This document shows, one piece after another, positions 37,664-46,548 of a stretch of 64,000 nucleotides of DNA (position 1 is its first letter; the number at the start of each line of letters is the position of its first letter). This DNA comes from Campylobacter concisus (lineage in GTDB: Bacteria > Campylobacterota > Campylobacteria > Campylobacterales > Campylobacteraceae). A program made the translations under genes and the position numbers. The DNA lies in assembly GCF_001891085.1 (NCBI RefSeq), contig NZ_JXUP01000003.1, forward strand, positions 248,001 through 312,000, read 5' to 3'. A model generated the notes under the pieces. It saw only the letters and a list, made by a program, of their open reading frames with translations, was not told where the DNA came from and searched no databases.

Positions 37664-39174
37664 TATCTATAATCATCCACCCTTTTTTTAAGCTCGCTTT
37701 TTTGCTTTTTATTGTTAAAAATAGCGCCAACTACTGAGAGTATAAATGCAATGGCTAAAAATATCCAGTAGGCATATTTTTGCGAGTAATCATCAAAGTC
37801 GCTTATCGCATCGATCACCACCTCGCCCTCAGCTGGCACCATAGCGCCTTGATCTACCATTTTTACTATCTCATCTAGTTTTAAATTCTCAACATTTGGA
37901 CCATAAGGACGAGTGAGAATTTCAACCACGCCAAGGTCGTTTATATCATAAACGCTGCTGTTAAAATGCCAGCCGTAGCCGACATTATCAAAATAATATG
38001 TCTTATCGCCGTTTGCATAGACCGCTCCGTAGCCATCGTTTCTAACAAGCCCTATCTTTCGCCACTGCTCTTTTGTATCAAGCCTAACGATAGACGTGTG
38101 GCGTGAGCTTAGGCTGTGGTTATTTTTTGTGTTGTGCCAAATTTCATAGGTTTTTAAAAAATATGTCTTGCCATCACTTATCACCACGTCGCCATATAGC
38201 GGCGTTATCTCGCCTTTAAATGGATCATCGCCGTCTCTTACAAACTCACCCTCGTCTATGCTGTTATACCACTGCCACTTTCGCTCCCAGTGATAGATAC
38301 CGCCTTTACCGCGAAAAAGAGCGTGATAGGCGTGCTCATCTTTTAGGTTAAAAAGTGGCTCGTATGGGGCAAATTTGGGGTCAAATTCATGATCGTTTGC
38401 ATAGACCATGCCAGAATTTGGCTCATAAAGATAGTGAATGCGCCATATCTCGCCGATATCACGCATTTGTGGGCTAAATTTGATCCCTAGCTTTGTGCTG
38501 TCATAATAGACATTTTCCCCATCAGTCGTAAAATGCACGCTCTTTCTGCCAGATGCCTGCTCGATGTAGCGCATTTTGCTGGCATTTGCGCCCTCTAGCT
38601 CTTTGCCCTCATGATAGACCTTCACGCCGTCACTTGCGTAGCCAAAGCCCAAGATCGCTGCTAAATTTACGTTATAAACCTGCCTAAATTTATAGATATG
38701 AGTTTGCGCTTTTGGGGTATTAAACATTTTGTGCGAGACGATGTCCCAAAACTCTTTAAATGCGGATATTTCGAGGTTTGTCTCGCTTTCGCTATCGCAA
38801 AAATATGTTATCTTGCCATCGCCAAAGTAGCCATTGCCAAGCGCTCTAACGCCATTTGGATCAAGCCCGCTCATCACGAGATTACCGCAATACACCGCCT
38901 CATCGCTAGCGCCAACGTTTCTGTTGTCGTATTTGCCAGTGTCGATGTATCTAAATTTACTGGCCCTCACGCCTATTAGCTCAAATTTACCGCCACTTGG
39001 CACCATGGCATAGACCTTGTCGTCTTTAACGTAAAAAAAGCTATTATTTAGCTCTTTACTATCGCCAATGTCGTCATCTAAAATAGAAACTAACCCAAAG
39101 ATAAAAAAATAGACAGCAAAAAATATCACAACAATGGCGATCACTACAGAGATTAGCGGATGTTTTTTTAGCAT
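37663..39174 (-). CDS. DKNYY-type repeat protein, membrane anchored (copy 2)
   Basis: A 503-residue paralogue of the preceding gene product, with the same plan: one helix near residues 8-32, a repeat-rich central region (GASDEAVYCGN, GDGKITYFCD, SDGVKVYHEG, GDKTYYFDN) and a helix near the end (AYWIFLAIAFILSVVGA). The two share long parts of their central region, such as LGNGY.xDGKI, so they arose by duplication. It precedes copy 1 in the same operon. Its own upstream neighbour is a small two-helix membrane protein 75 bp away. Confidence 0.7.
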   Translation of the reverse strand: MLKKHPLISVVIAIVVIFFAVYFFIFGLVSILDDDIGDSKELNNSFFYVKDDKVYAMVPSGGKFELIGVRASKFRYIDTGKYDNRNVGASDEAVYCGNLVMSGLDPNGVRALGNGYFGDGKITYFCDSESETNLEISAFKEFWDIVSHKMFNTPKAQTHIYKFRQVYNVNLAAILGFGYASDGVKVYHEGKELEGANASKMRYIEQASGRKSVHFTTDGENVYYDSTKLGIKFSPQMRDIGEIWRIHYLYEPNSGMVYANDHEFDPKFAPYEPLFNLKDEHAYHALFRGKGGIYHWERKWQWYNSIDEGEFVRDGDDPFKGEITPLYGDVVISDGKTYFLKTYEIWHNTKNNHSLSSRHTSIVRLDTKEQWRKIGLVRNDGYGAVYANGDKTYYFDNVGYGWHFNSSVYDINDLGVVEILTRPYGPNVENLKLDEIVKMVDQGAMVPAEGEVVIDAISDFDDYSQKYAYWIFLAIAFILSVVGAIFNNKKQKSELKKRVDDYR

Positions 39175-39249
39175 TTTAGCCTCGTTTCAAATAAATTTAG
39201 CGACCTCATCATGGCGCAAAAACCTTTCATAAGTTTAAATTTCAAAGTT

Positions 39250-39618
39250 CTATCCAAATATAAAATATCTAAATATCATAAGCCTAATATATGCAGATTT
39301 GCCCATCCAAAATAGAAAACAAGTAGCTGCTAACATAACAAAAAGCCTATCAATGCTAAATTCCAACGTGATCCCATAATAGATAACCCACAAAGAAATA
39401 AAACAAAGATACAAAGCAACAAGCAAAAAGAATAAATTTTCTATCCTTGCAAAAAGTCCCGACTCTTCGCTGCTTTTTGCGATTAGCCTAATTGTCTCTA
39501 TCTTATTTAAAAACCCAACTCTTTTATATTTTATCTGGACTAGATCGCCTACTTCATATTTTTCTATCTCTGGTGAAAACACCCCACTAAATCTCTCTTT
39601 ACCTATCAAAAGGCTCAT
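39250..39618 (-). CDS. Small membrane protein of unknown function
   Basis: A 122-residue protein with a soluble N-terminal half (IGKERFSGVFSPEIEKYEVGDLVQIKYKRVG...) that reads like a beta-rich domain, then two membrane helices (LFFLLVALYLCFISLWVIYYG and LFVMLAATCFLFWMG). It lies 67 bp after the ABC-F gene and before the DKNYY pair on the same strand. No family recognised; the soluble part could be an OB- or SH3-like domain. Confidence 0.6.
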   Translation of the reverse strand: MSLLIGKERFSGVFSPEIEKYEVGDLVQIKYKRVGFLNKIETIRLIAKSSEESGLFARIENLFFLLVALYLCFISLWVIYYGITLEFSIDRLFVMLAATCFLFWMGKSAYIRLMIFRYFIFG

Positions 39619-39685
39619 GCTTGTGGCTAAATTTTGTCTAACAACTCTCGTATTTAGCGCGCTTATCCTACCGATCTTTTTTAAG

Positions 39686-41617
39686 CTACTCTAGCTCCTC
39701 GGCGATCTCTAAAACTTCAAAATACTCATTTTCTAGGCTTTCAAGCTCGGCTTTTACCTTTTCAAGCTCTTCATAAAGCTTGGTAAGTCCCACTTTTTGA
39801 TAAATTTTAGGATCGCTAAGCCCCTCATTTAGCTCAGCCACTCTTGCTTCAAGGGCTGAAATTTTATCTGGATATGTATTTAAAATTTGCGTTTGTTTGT
39901 AGCTTAGCTTTACGCCGGTCTTGCTCTTTTGTTTGGCTTCATTTTGGCTATTTGAGAGCTCTTTTTCAAATTTATCAAGCTCTTTTAGCTCATCTTCAAG
40001 CTCCAAATAGACGCTATACTCTTCGTGCAAGACATTTATCTTTGTGCCCTCAAACGCCCAAAGTTTATTTACCATCTTATCAACAAAATACCTATCGTGG
40101 CTTACCAGCAAGATCGCCCCCTCAAAGCTTTGCAAGTAGTCTTCTAAGATATTGATAGTTGCGATATCAAGGTCATTTGTCGGCTCGTCAAGTACCAGCA
40201 CATCGTAAGTTTTAGTAAAAAGAAGCGCAAGTGCGACGCGGTTTTTCTCGCCGCCACTTAAAACGCCTATCTTTTTATCTAGAAATTCCTTTGGGAAGAG
40301 AAAATTTTTAAGATAGCCATAGACGTGCATATTTCGCCGACGAACCAGCACGTGATCGCCGCCATTTGGGCAAAATGTCTCTATAAGGCTCTTGTCATCA
40401 TCAAGGACATTTCTAGCTTGATCAAAGTAGCCGATGCTCACCTCGCCTCTTTTTATCTCGCCACTACTTGGCTTTTCAAGTCCTAGCAAAATTTTAAGCA
40501 AAGTGCTTTTGCCACTGCCGTTACGCCCCACTATGGCAATCCTCTCGCCCTGCAAGACCCTTGCGTCAAATTTTTCAAAAAGCACCTTGCCGTCTATACT
40601 TTTGCTTAAATTTTTAAACTCAAAGAGCATTTTTTTGCGGTTTTGGCTCTGCACTTGGTTGAAATTTTTACTCGCACGCTCTAGCTCAAGCCTCACGCGC
40701 CTTATCACGCCTGGGTTTTTCTTAGCCTCCTCGCGCATAGCAAGCACCCGCTCTTTTCTGCCCTCATTTCGCTTTAGCCTAGCTTTTACGCCACGCCTTA
40801 GCCACTCCTCTTCAGCCTTTAGCTGTTTTAGCAGCGTCTCATGCGACTTTGCAAGGCTTGCCAAAATCTCCTCTTTTTTGGTTAGATAGTTTGCATATCC
40901 GCCCTCAAAATTTTTTAAGCTTGCATCCTCGACCTCAACGCACCTAGTAGCGAGCGCATCGATAAAATACCTATCGTGGCTTATAAAAACTATGCTTTGA
41001 TTTGAGCTCTTTAGCATATCTTCAAGAAATTTGACCATGTAAACATCAAGGTGGTTTGTCGGCTCATCAAGTAGCAGCACATCAGGCTTTTTAAGGATGA
41101 GCGCACCCAGTGCCACGCGTCTGATCTCGCCGCCACTTAGCGAGCAAATGGGTCTATTTTCATACTCTTTTAGCTTAAATTCTTGCAAAATTCGCTCGAT
41201 CTTGTGCTCGATATTCCAGCCGTCCTTTGCCTCTATAAACTTTAAAAGCCTCTCTTGCTCTTTTAAAATTTCTTTGTTTTCTGGGTCGTTTGCTAGCAGG
41301 ACGCCACTCTTTTCATATTCGCTTATCGCGTCAAATATCTCTTTTAGCTCGTTATTTAGCGCCTGCCTTACGGTAAAAGTTGCGTTAAAATTTGGAGTTT
41401 GTGCTAGCATCTCGACGCTTATTAAGCTCTGCACTATGCGCCTACCACTATCTACTGCCACCTCACCAGAGATGATCTTCATAAGCGTGCTTTTACCGCT
41501 GCCATTTTTACCGATGATCGCTATTTTTTCATTTTCATTTACACTAAAATTTACAGCGTTTAAAATCTCATTTGCGCCAAATTTTTTACTTACGTCTATC
41601 AGGTCGATTAATGCCAT
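39686..41617 (-). CDS. ABC-F ATPase (Uup type)
   Basis: A 643-residue cytoplasmic ABC-F protein with two ATPase domains and no membrane part. Walker A is GKNGSGKST near residue 36 and GRNGSGKST in the second domain; the signatures are CSLSGGE and GVLSGGE, and both Walker B sites are followed by DEPTN. The linker is charged and helical, and the C-terminus is a coiled coil like that of Uup (from about 535: ELKELDKFEKEL...ALEARVAEL). These proteins act on ribosomes or DNA intermediates. It is divergent from the MATE gene with a 102-bp promoter region. Confidence 0.9.
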   Translation of the reverse strand: MALIDLIDVSKKFGANEILNAVNFSVNENEKIAIIGKNGSGKSTLMKIISGEVAVDSGRRIVQSLISVEMLAQTPNFNATFTVRQALNNELKEIFDAISEYEKSGVLLANDPENKEILKEQERLLKFIEAKDGWNIEHKIERILQEFKLKEYENRPICSLSGGEIRRVALGALILKKPDVLLLDEPTNHLDVYMVKFLEDMLKSSNQSIVFISHDRYFIDALATRCVEVEDASLKNFEGGYANYLTKKEEILASLAKSHETLLKQLKAEEEWLRRGVKARLKRNEGRKERVLAMREEAKKNPGVIRRVRLELERASKNFNQVQSQNRKKMLFEFKNLSKSIDGKVLFEKFDARVLQGERIAIVGRNGSGKSTLLKILLGLEKPSSGEIKRGEVSIGYFDQARNVLDDDKSLIETFCPNGGDHVLVRRRNMHVYGYLKNFLFPKEFLDKKIGVLSGGEKNRVALALLFTKTYDVLVLDEPTNDLDIATINILEDYLQSFEGAILLVSHDRYFVDKMVNKLWAFEGTKINVLHEEYSVYLELEDELKELDKFEKELSNSQNEAKQKSKTGVKLSYKQTQILNTYPDKISALEARVAELNEGLSDPKIYQKVGLTKLYEELEKVKAELESLENEYFEVLEIAEELE

Positions 41618-41719
41618 TTTTCTCTCATTTTTTAAATTTCTCGCGATTATATCAAAAGGGAGCTAAAACCTAATTTTGGCTATAATCGCCAAAATTTTAA
41701 AATAATTAAGGAAAATTTA

Positions 41720-43039
41720 ATGAACTTATCTATGAGAAAACTCGTAGTTCCGATATTTTTGGATATGTTTTTACACTTCATTACGCTTATTATCAACACC
41801 TACATGGTTACAAAAGTGAGTGTGCATTTAGTTGGTGCAATGGGTGCTGGCAATCAAGTGATGGATCTTTTTATGACCATTTTTAACTTCCTAAGCATTG
41901 GCTGTTCAGTCGTCGTAGCACAAGCACTGGGAGCTAAAAAGAACGATCTTGCATCAAGCGTTATACACGCAAGTATCACGTCAAATACGCTCTTTGGTAT
42001 CTTCTCAGCTATCGTTATCTATGTCTTTGGCTACAACATTTTAAATTTACTAAACGTGCCAAAAGAACTTATAAATGATAGCTTCTCATATCTTCACATC
42101 CTTGGCTTTGCATTGCTATTTGATGGCATCGGCATGGTGCTAGCTGCGGTGCTTCGTGTTTATAACCTAGCAACTGCTGTTATGCTAACGTCGGTTTTGA
42201 TGAACGTAATTACGATTTTAGGCAATGCTATCTCCCTTTTTGGCTGGTTTAATCTACCAAATTTAGGCCTACAAGGGGTTGCTATCTCGACACTTGTTGG
42301 TAGACTAGTAGGCATTTTTGTGCTAGCTTATATGCTAAGTCAAAAGGCAAAAGTTAAAATTTATTTTAAAAAGCTACTTGTCGTACCATTTGAAATTTTA
42401 AAGAAAATCCTCTCAATCGGCCTTCCAAGTGCAGGCGAAAATTTACTCTGGATGGCGCAATACATGGTCGCTTTTGGCTTTGTGGCAAGTATGGGCGAGG
42501 CTAGCCTTAGTGTGCAGACTATTTACTTTCAGATCACGCTTCTTATTTTGCTTTGTGGAGCAAGCATTAGCGTGGCAAACGAGGTCATTGTAGGACATTT
42601 AGTTGGAGCAAGCGAGTTTAACGAGGCATATGCAAGGACATTTAGAGCACTAAGACTTGGCGTTTTTATAACGCTTGTAGTCGTGCTTATAGCTTATGCA
42701 CTAAAGTATCAAATCATGGACGCACTAAATTTAAACGAAAATTTACGTACGATCATGTTGCCACTTTTTACACTTTCGATATTTCTTGAAGCGGGTAGAA
42801 CCTTTAACATAGTCATCGTAAATGCCCTTCGTGCAAGCGGCGACGCAAAATTTCCACTAGCAACCGGGCTTATCTTTATGTGGGGGCTTTCGCTGCCACT
42901 TGGATATTTTTTAGGTATCTATCTTGGCTGGGGAATTATCGGCGTTTGGATAGGATTTTGTGCTGATGAGTGGCTAAGAGGCCTTGCAAATACGTGGCGT
43001 TGGAGAAGCAAAAAATGGCAAGAAAAACGCCTAGTTTAA
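41720..43039 (+). CDS. MATE-family efflux transporter
   Basis: A 439-residue protein with twelve helices and the two-fold internal symmetry of MATE pumps. The N-terminal half has FLSIGCSVVVAQALGAKK and the second half SISVANEVIVGHLVGA, the paired V-A-Q-x-x-G-A motifs. It exports cationic compounds in exchange for Na+ or H+. The AAGGAAA ribosome site is good. Its end overlaps the downstream metallopeptidase gene by 25 bp, so the two are co-transcribed. Confidence 0.92.
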   Translation: MNLSMRKLVVPIFLDMFLHFITLIINTYMVTKVSVHLVGAMGAGNQVMDLFMTIFNFLSIGCSVVVAQALGAKKNDLASSVIHASITSNTLFGIFSAIVIYVFGYNILNLLNVPKELINDSFSYLHILGFALLFDGIGMVLAAVLRVYNLATAVMLTSVLMNVITILGNAISLFGWFNLPNLGLQGVAISTLVGRLVGIFVLAYMLSQKAKVKIYFKKLLVVPFEILKKILSIGLPSAGENLLWMAQYMVAFGFVASMGEASLSVQTIYFQITLLILLCGASISVANEVIVGHLVGASEFNEAYARTFRALRLGVFITLVVVLIAYALKYQIMDALNLNENLRTIMLPLFTLSIFLEAGRTFNIVIVNALRASGDAKFPLATGLIFMWGLSLPLGYFLGIYLGWGIIGVWIGFCADEWLRGLANTWRWRSKKWQEKRLV

Positions 43040-43677
43040 AGCAAAAGAGCATAAATTTAGACTTTTATGGGCTAAGCGTTTTAATAAATTTTAAAACAAA
43101 TGTAAAATCCATGCGTCTAAGAGTTGGCAAGGATGCTAAGATCACATTATCTATGCCATTTTACAGCACACAAAAGATAGCTCTTAGCTTTCTTGAGATG
43201 CACAGAATTTGGCTTGAAAATACTTACAAGAAAGCTCTTGCAAATTTACCAAAAGATGATGAGATGAAATTTCTTGGGCAAGTTTATAAGATAAAATTTG
43301 ATGAGAATTTTAAAGAGCCATTTTTTGATGGCGAGTTTGTCTTTACGCCAAATTTAAAAAGCCTTGAGCGTTTTAAAAAAACAAGAGCAAAAGAGCTATT
43401 TTTAGAGCTTGTAAGCCATTTTCAGCCTTTTATAAATAAGCCAATCAAGCGCATCGTCATACGAAATAGCAAAACTCGCTGGGGCAGCTGTAATCATAAA
43501 AAAGGATATATAAATCTAAGCCTAAGACTCATAGAAAAGCCACTCTCAGCCATGCATTACGTCGTTCTTCACGAGCTAACACACCTGCTTTATCCGCATC
43601 ATCAAAAAAGTTTTTACGATTTTATAGAAAAAATCATGCCTGATTATAGAAAGCAAGAGCAAATTTTAAAAGCGTAA
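43015..43677 (+). CDS. YgjP-like metallopeptidase (DUF45)
   Basis: A 220-residue soluble protein. The start at 43015 has a GGAGAAG site and lies within the MATE 3' end. The zinc-peptidase motif HELTH (His 186 to His 190) is followed by the third ligand region HHQKSFYDFIEKIMPDYR. The preceding RIVIRNSKTRWGSCNHK segment is typical of the YgjP/WLM group. It probably cleaves peptides in the cytoplasm; no substrate is known. The pairing with a MATE pump may be a chance operon. Confidence 0.88.
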   Translation: MARKTPSLKQKSINLDFYGLSVLINFKTNVKSMRLRVGKDAKITLSMPFYSTQKIALSFLEMHRIWLENTYKKALANLPKDDEMKFLGQVYKIKFDENFKEPFFDGEFVFTPNLKSLERFKKTRAKELFLELVSHFQPFINKPIKRIVIRNSKTRWGSCNHKKGYINLSLRLIEKPLSAMHYVVLHELTHLLYPHHQKSFYDFIEKIMPDYRKQEQILKA

Positions 43678-43747
43678 TTATTTTTCATCAAGTAAGTGTA
43701 AATTTAATATGATAAAATTGCGAGAAATTTTACAAAAGGAAATTTAA

Positions 43748-44233
43748 ATGAAAAAAATGATTCTTGTATCGCTTTTAGCTGCTTGTGCTTTCGCAGGTGA
43801 TTTTGAAGATGGCTTAAAAGCGTATGCTGGTTCAAATTTTAAAGAAGCTTTGGCTAAATTTGAAGCAGGATGTTTGGCAAATGACGTAAAATCTTGCGTA
43901 AAAGTTGGAGCGATTTACCAACTAGGAAAAACAGCTCTACCTAATCCAAGCAAGGCTTTAGAGTACTACAATAAAGCTTGCGAAGCTGGCGATGTTGAAG
44001 GTTGCTCGGCAGCTGGTGGACTTTATCTAAACACTGAGCCGCAAAAAGCAAGAGAACTTTTTAATAAAGCTTGTAATAAGAATGATGGATATTCTTGCGA
44101 GATGGTAGGTTCTATCTTGATAGAAGCTAAAGAATTTAAAAAAGCTTATGAATTTTTAGTAAAAGGCTGCGAATTAGGCGATAAGATGTCTTGCGAATTT
44201 GCAGGCGATCTAAGACGCTCAAAACAACTATAA
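43748..44233 (+). CDS. Exported Sel1-repeat (Hcp-like) protein
   Basis: A 161-residue protein with a signal peptide (MKKMILVSLLAACAFA) and about three to four Sel1-like repeats. Each repeat has a pair of cysteines in the form AC..GD...C, as in the Helicobacter cysteine-rich proteins (ALEYYNKACEAGDVEGCSAAG, ELFNKACNKNDGYSCEMVG). Disulphides between the two helices of each repeat are expected. These proteins are secreted or periplasmic and bind partners through the repeats. It is a single gene with a terminator. Confidence 0.88.
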   Translation: MKKMILVSLLAACAFAGDFEDGLKAYAGSNFKEALAKFEAGCLANDVKSCVKVGAIYQLGKTALPNPSKALEYYNKACEAGDVEGCSAAGGLYLNTEPQKARELFNKACNKNDGYSCEMVGSILIEAKEFKKAYEFLVKGCELGDKMSCEFAGDLRRSKQL

Positions 44234-44257
44234 TTTTTAGGCTTACGAGCCTAAAAA
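44234..44257 (+). terminator. Terminator of the Sel1-repeat gene
   Basis: TTTTTAGGCT (44234-44243) pairs with AGCCTAAAAA (44248-44257) around a four-base loop. The A-run and T-run at its ends make it usable in both directions. Confidence 0.75.
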
Positions 44258-44370
44258 TTTCTTATTTAATTTATTACACCAATATCCTTAAACAAAAAAT
44301 CCAAAAAACACTTATTTTAAATAGAAATTACTCAAAGTATAAAGGTAGTCTAAAAATTTATATTAGAAAT

Positions 44371-44394
44371 TTAGGCAAGAATGCTCTTGCCTAA
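44371..44394 (-). terminator. Terminator of the TRAP permease gene
   Basis: TTAGGCAAGA (44371-44380) and TCTTGCCTAA (44385-44394) form a perfect 10-bp stem with a four-base loop, 3 bp beyond the TRAP permease stop on the minus strand. AAATTTCTAAT follows. Confidence 0.75.
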
Positions 44395-44396
44395 GA

Positions 44397-46463
44397 TTAG
44401 ATTATTTTTATTTGATCAAGTGGTTTGTCTTTAATGCCCCATTGAGTCATAAAAACAAATCCATAAAGTACAGCAGCTACGATATAAGCAGTGTATTCGT
44501 TTGGTATAAGATTAAATTTCACACATATATTTGGTACAAGAGCTAGTGGCACAACAGGGATCAAAAGAATACGCTCCCAAATTCTAAGCTTTGTGACATA
44601 GTAGCCTTGAAGTAAGCTTGAAAATGCAAACATTCCCACGATCGCCATACCAAAGACAAGTAAAATTTCAAGTGGATTGCTCATCCAGACTATTCCTTTT
44701 GAATCAAGCGGGTCGCCCTCATTTACGCTTTCTATTAGCATAAGTTTATTGTTAAAGAAAAAGGCAAATGGCAAGATCGCCGTTCTTAGATCATAAAAGA
44801 ATCCTTGAACGCCAACGGTTATAGGATTTGCTTTAGCGATACCAGCAGCTGCGTAAGCTGCGATGCCAACTGGTGGCGTGTCATCAGCTAAAATTCCAAA
44901 GTAAAATACAAAAAGATGCACGGCGATAGCTGGGATCAAAAAGCCATTTTTATGCGCTAAAAATAAAATAACAGGTGCTACAAGACTTGAAACAACGATG
45001 TAGTTTGCCGTTGTTGGAAGACCCATTCCTAGTATTAGCGACATCATCGCAGTAAGAAGCAATATCATAACTATATTATCACCAGCAAGTAGCTCAACTA
45101 GATCTGAAAGCACTTGACCAAGGCCAGTTAGAGAGATAGAACCCACGATAATACCTGCAAGTGCGGTTGCTATAGCGATCGTTGTCATACTTTTTGCGGC
45201 TGCAACCATCGCCCAAAATATATCTTCAAAGCCTATTAACACATCATTTATTCCAACTTTTTCGCCACTTGCTAGTTTTTTAACTGGCTCTTGAAAAATC
45301 ATTATTAAAAATAAAAATCCAATCGCATTAAATGCTGCAGCGATGGCTGACTCTTTTGCGATTAATAGCGTATAAAGCAAAATCAAAATCGGAGTTATAT
45401 AGTGAAGTCCGCTTACAAAAATTTTAAATCTTGAGTGAAACTCGCTTTGATTTATACCTTTTAAGCCAAGCTTCACGCTCTCTAAATGAACGATAAAAAA
45501 TAGTGACAAATAGCAAGCAAAAGCTGGAATTACCGCTGCCATCATGACATTTGTATATGTCATGCCTAAAAACTCAGCGATGATAAAAGCAGCTGCGCCC
45601 ATGATCGGAGGCATAAGCTGACCATTTACACCAGCCGCAACCTCGATGGCTCCAGCTTTTGTGCGTGAAAGACCGGCTTTTTTCATAAGTGGTATGGTAA
45701 ATGTGCCAACTGTTACAACATTTGCAGTCGAGCTTCCTGAAACCATACCTGTTAGGCCACTTGCGATGACCGAGGCCTTAGCCGGACCGCCTCTATATTT
45801 GCCAAGGAGCGAGAAAGCTAAATTTATGAAATATTGTCCAGCACCTGCCCTTTCAAGCAATGAGCCAAAAAGTACAAAAAGATAGATAAAACTAACGCTA
45901 ACTCCGATAGGCACACCAAAGACACCCTCAGTTGTCAAAAACATATGACCTGCGATCTTTTCAAAGCTGGCACCTTGATGAGCGATGATGTCTGGCATAT
46001 AAGGACCAAAGTGATCATATATCAAAAATAATATACAAATAATTGGAAGTGCTGGTCCCATGACACGCCTGCCAGCCTCAAGCAAGACAATGATCGCTAA
46101 AAATGATATGACGATATCTTGTGTGATGTAGTCCCCGGTCCTATCGGCTAGCTCATAAAAATAAACCGCCGGATAAAGCACAGTAACTACGCCTACCACG
46201 CAAAAGACTAGATCGTAAAATGGCAAACTAGAATGTGCCTTTTTATGAAAAGTGACTGGATAAAGCAAAAATACAAGCCCAACCGCAAAGGCTAAGTGTA
46301 TTGAGCGGGAAATGTTAGTATTTAGTGGAAAATAAGCTATATAAAGCTGAAAAACTGACCAAGAAAAGCATACGATCGCAATGAAATAGTTGTAAAAATT
46401 GCTATTTATCTCCCTTGTTTTTACTTCGACAAATTGTTCTTCGTTGTCTTTGACTTCGTTCAT
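44397..46463 (-). CDS. TAXI-type TRAP transporter fused permease
   Basis: A 688-residue membrane protein with about 16-18 helices, in which the small (DctQ) and large (DctM) TRAP subunits are fused. The DctM part has GSSTANVVTVGTFTIP and the conserved AAGVNGQLMPPIMGAAAF and LGMGLPTTANY blocks. It works with a TAXI-type binding protein and takes up a carboxylate-type solute with Na+ or H+. The partner gene lies 85 bp upstream on the same strand, separated by two strong hairpins. Substrate is not predictable. Confidence 0.92.
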   Translation of the reverse strand: MNEVKDNEEQFVEVKTREINSNFYNYFIAIVCFSWSVFQLYIAYFPLNTNISRSIHLAFAVGLVFLLYPVTFHKKAHSSLPFYDLVFCVVGVVTVLYPAVYFYELADRTGDYITQDIVISFLAIIVLLEAGRRVMGPALPIICILFLIYDHFGPYMPDIIAHQGASFEKIAGHMFLTTEGVFGVPIGVSVSFIYLFVLFGSLLERAGAGQYFINLAFSLLGKYRGGPAKASVIASGLTGMVSGSSTANVVTVGTFTIPLMKKAGLSRTKAGAIEVAAGVNGQLMPPIMGAAAFIIAEFLGMTYTNVMMAAVIPAFACYLSLFFIVHLESVKLGLKGINQSEFHSRFKIFVSGLHYITPILILLYTLLIAKESAIAAAFNAIGFLFLIMIFQEPVKKLASGEKVGINDVLIGFEDIFWAMVAAAKSMTTIAIATALAGIIVGSISLTGLGQVLSDLVELLAGDNIVMILLLTAMMSLILGMGLPTTANYIVVSSLVAPVILFLAHKNGFLIPAIAVHLFVFYFGILADDTPPVGIAAYAAAGIAKANPITVGVQGFFYDLRTAILPFAFFFNNKLMLIESVNEGDPLDSKGIVWMSNPLEILLVFGMAIVGMFAFSSLLQGYYVTKLRIWERILLIPVVPLALVPNICVKFNLIPNEYTAYIVAAVLYGFVFMTQWGIKDKPLDQIKII

Positions 46464-46474
46464 CTCTCTCCTTT

Positions 46475-46539
46475 AAAATTTAAATATACAAATTAAAAAT
46501 TTGTATATTTAAATTTTATCCAGAGGCAAAAGCCCCTGG
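46475..46539 (-). promoter_or_regulatory. Two hairpins between the TRAP binding-protein and permease genes
   Basis: Hairpin 1: the 19-bp arm at 46475-46493 pairs perfectly with 46499-46517, with a five-base loop, all but two base pairs being A-T. Hairpin 2: CCAGAGGC (46520-46527) pairs with GCCCCTGG (46532-46539) with one mismatch. On the transcript the GC-rich one comes first. They can stop part of the transcription or protect the 3' end of the binding-protein message, giving more binding protein than permease. Confidence 0.7.
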
Positions 46540-46548
46540 AAATTTAGA

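Noticed and set aside
44191-44394. A 67-codon frame after the Sel1-repeat gene
   Set aside because: It starts inside the Sel1 gene, runs through both terminators and has no ribosome site or protein-like composition.
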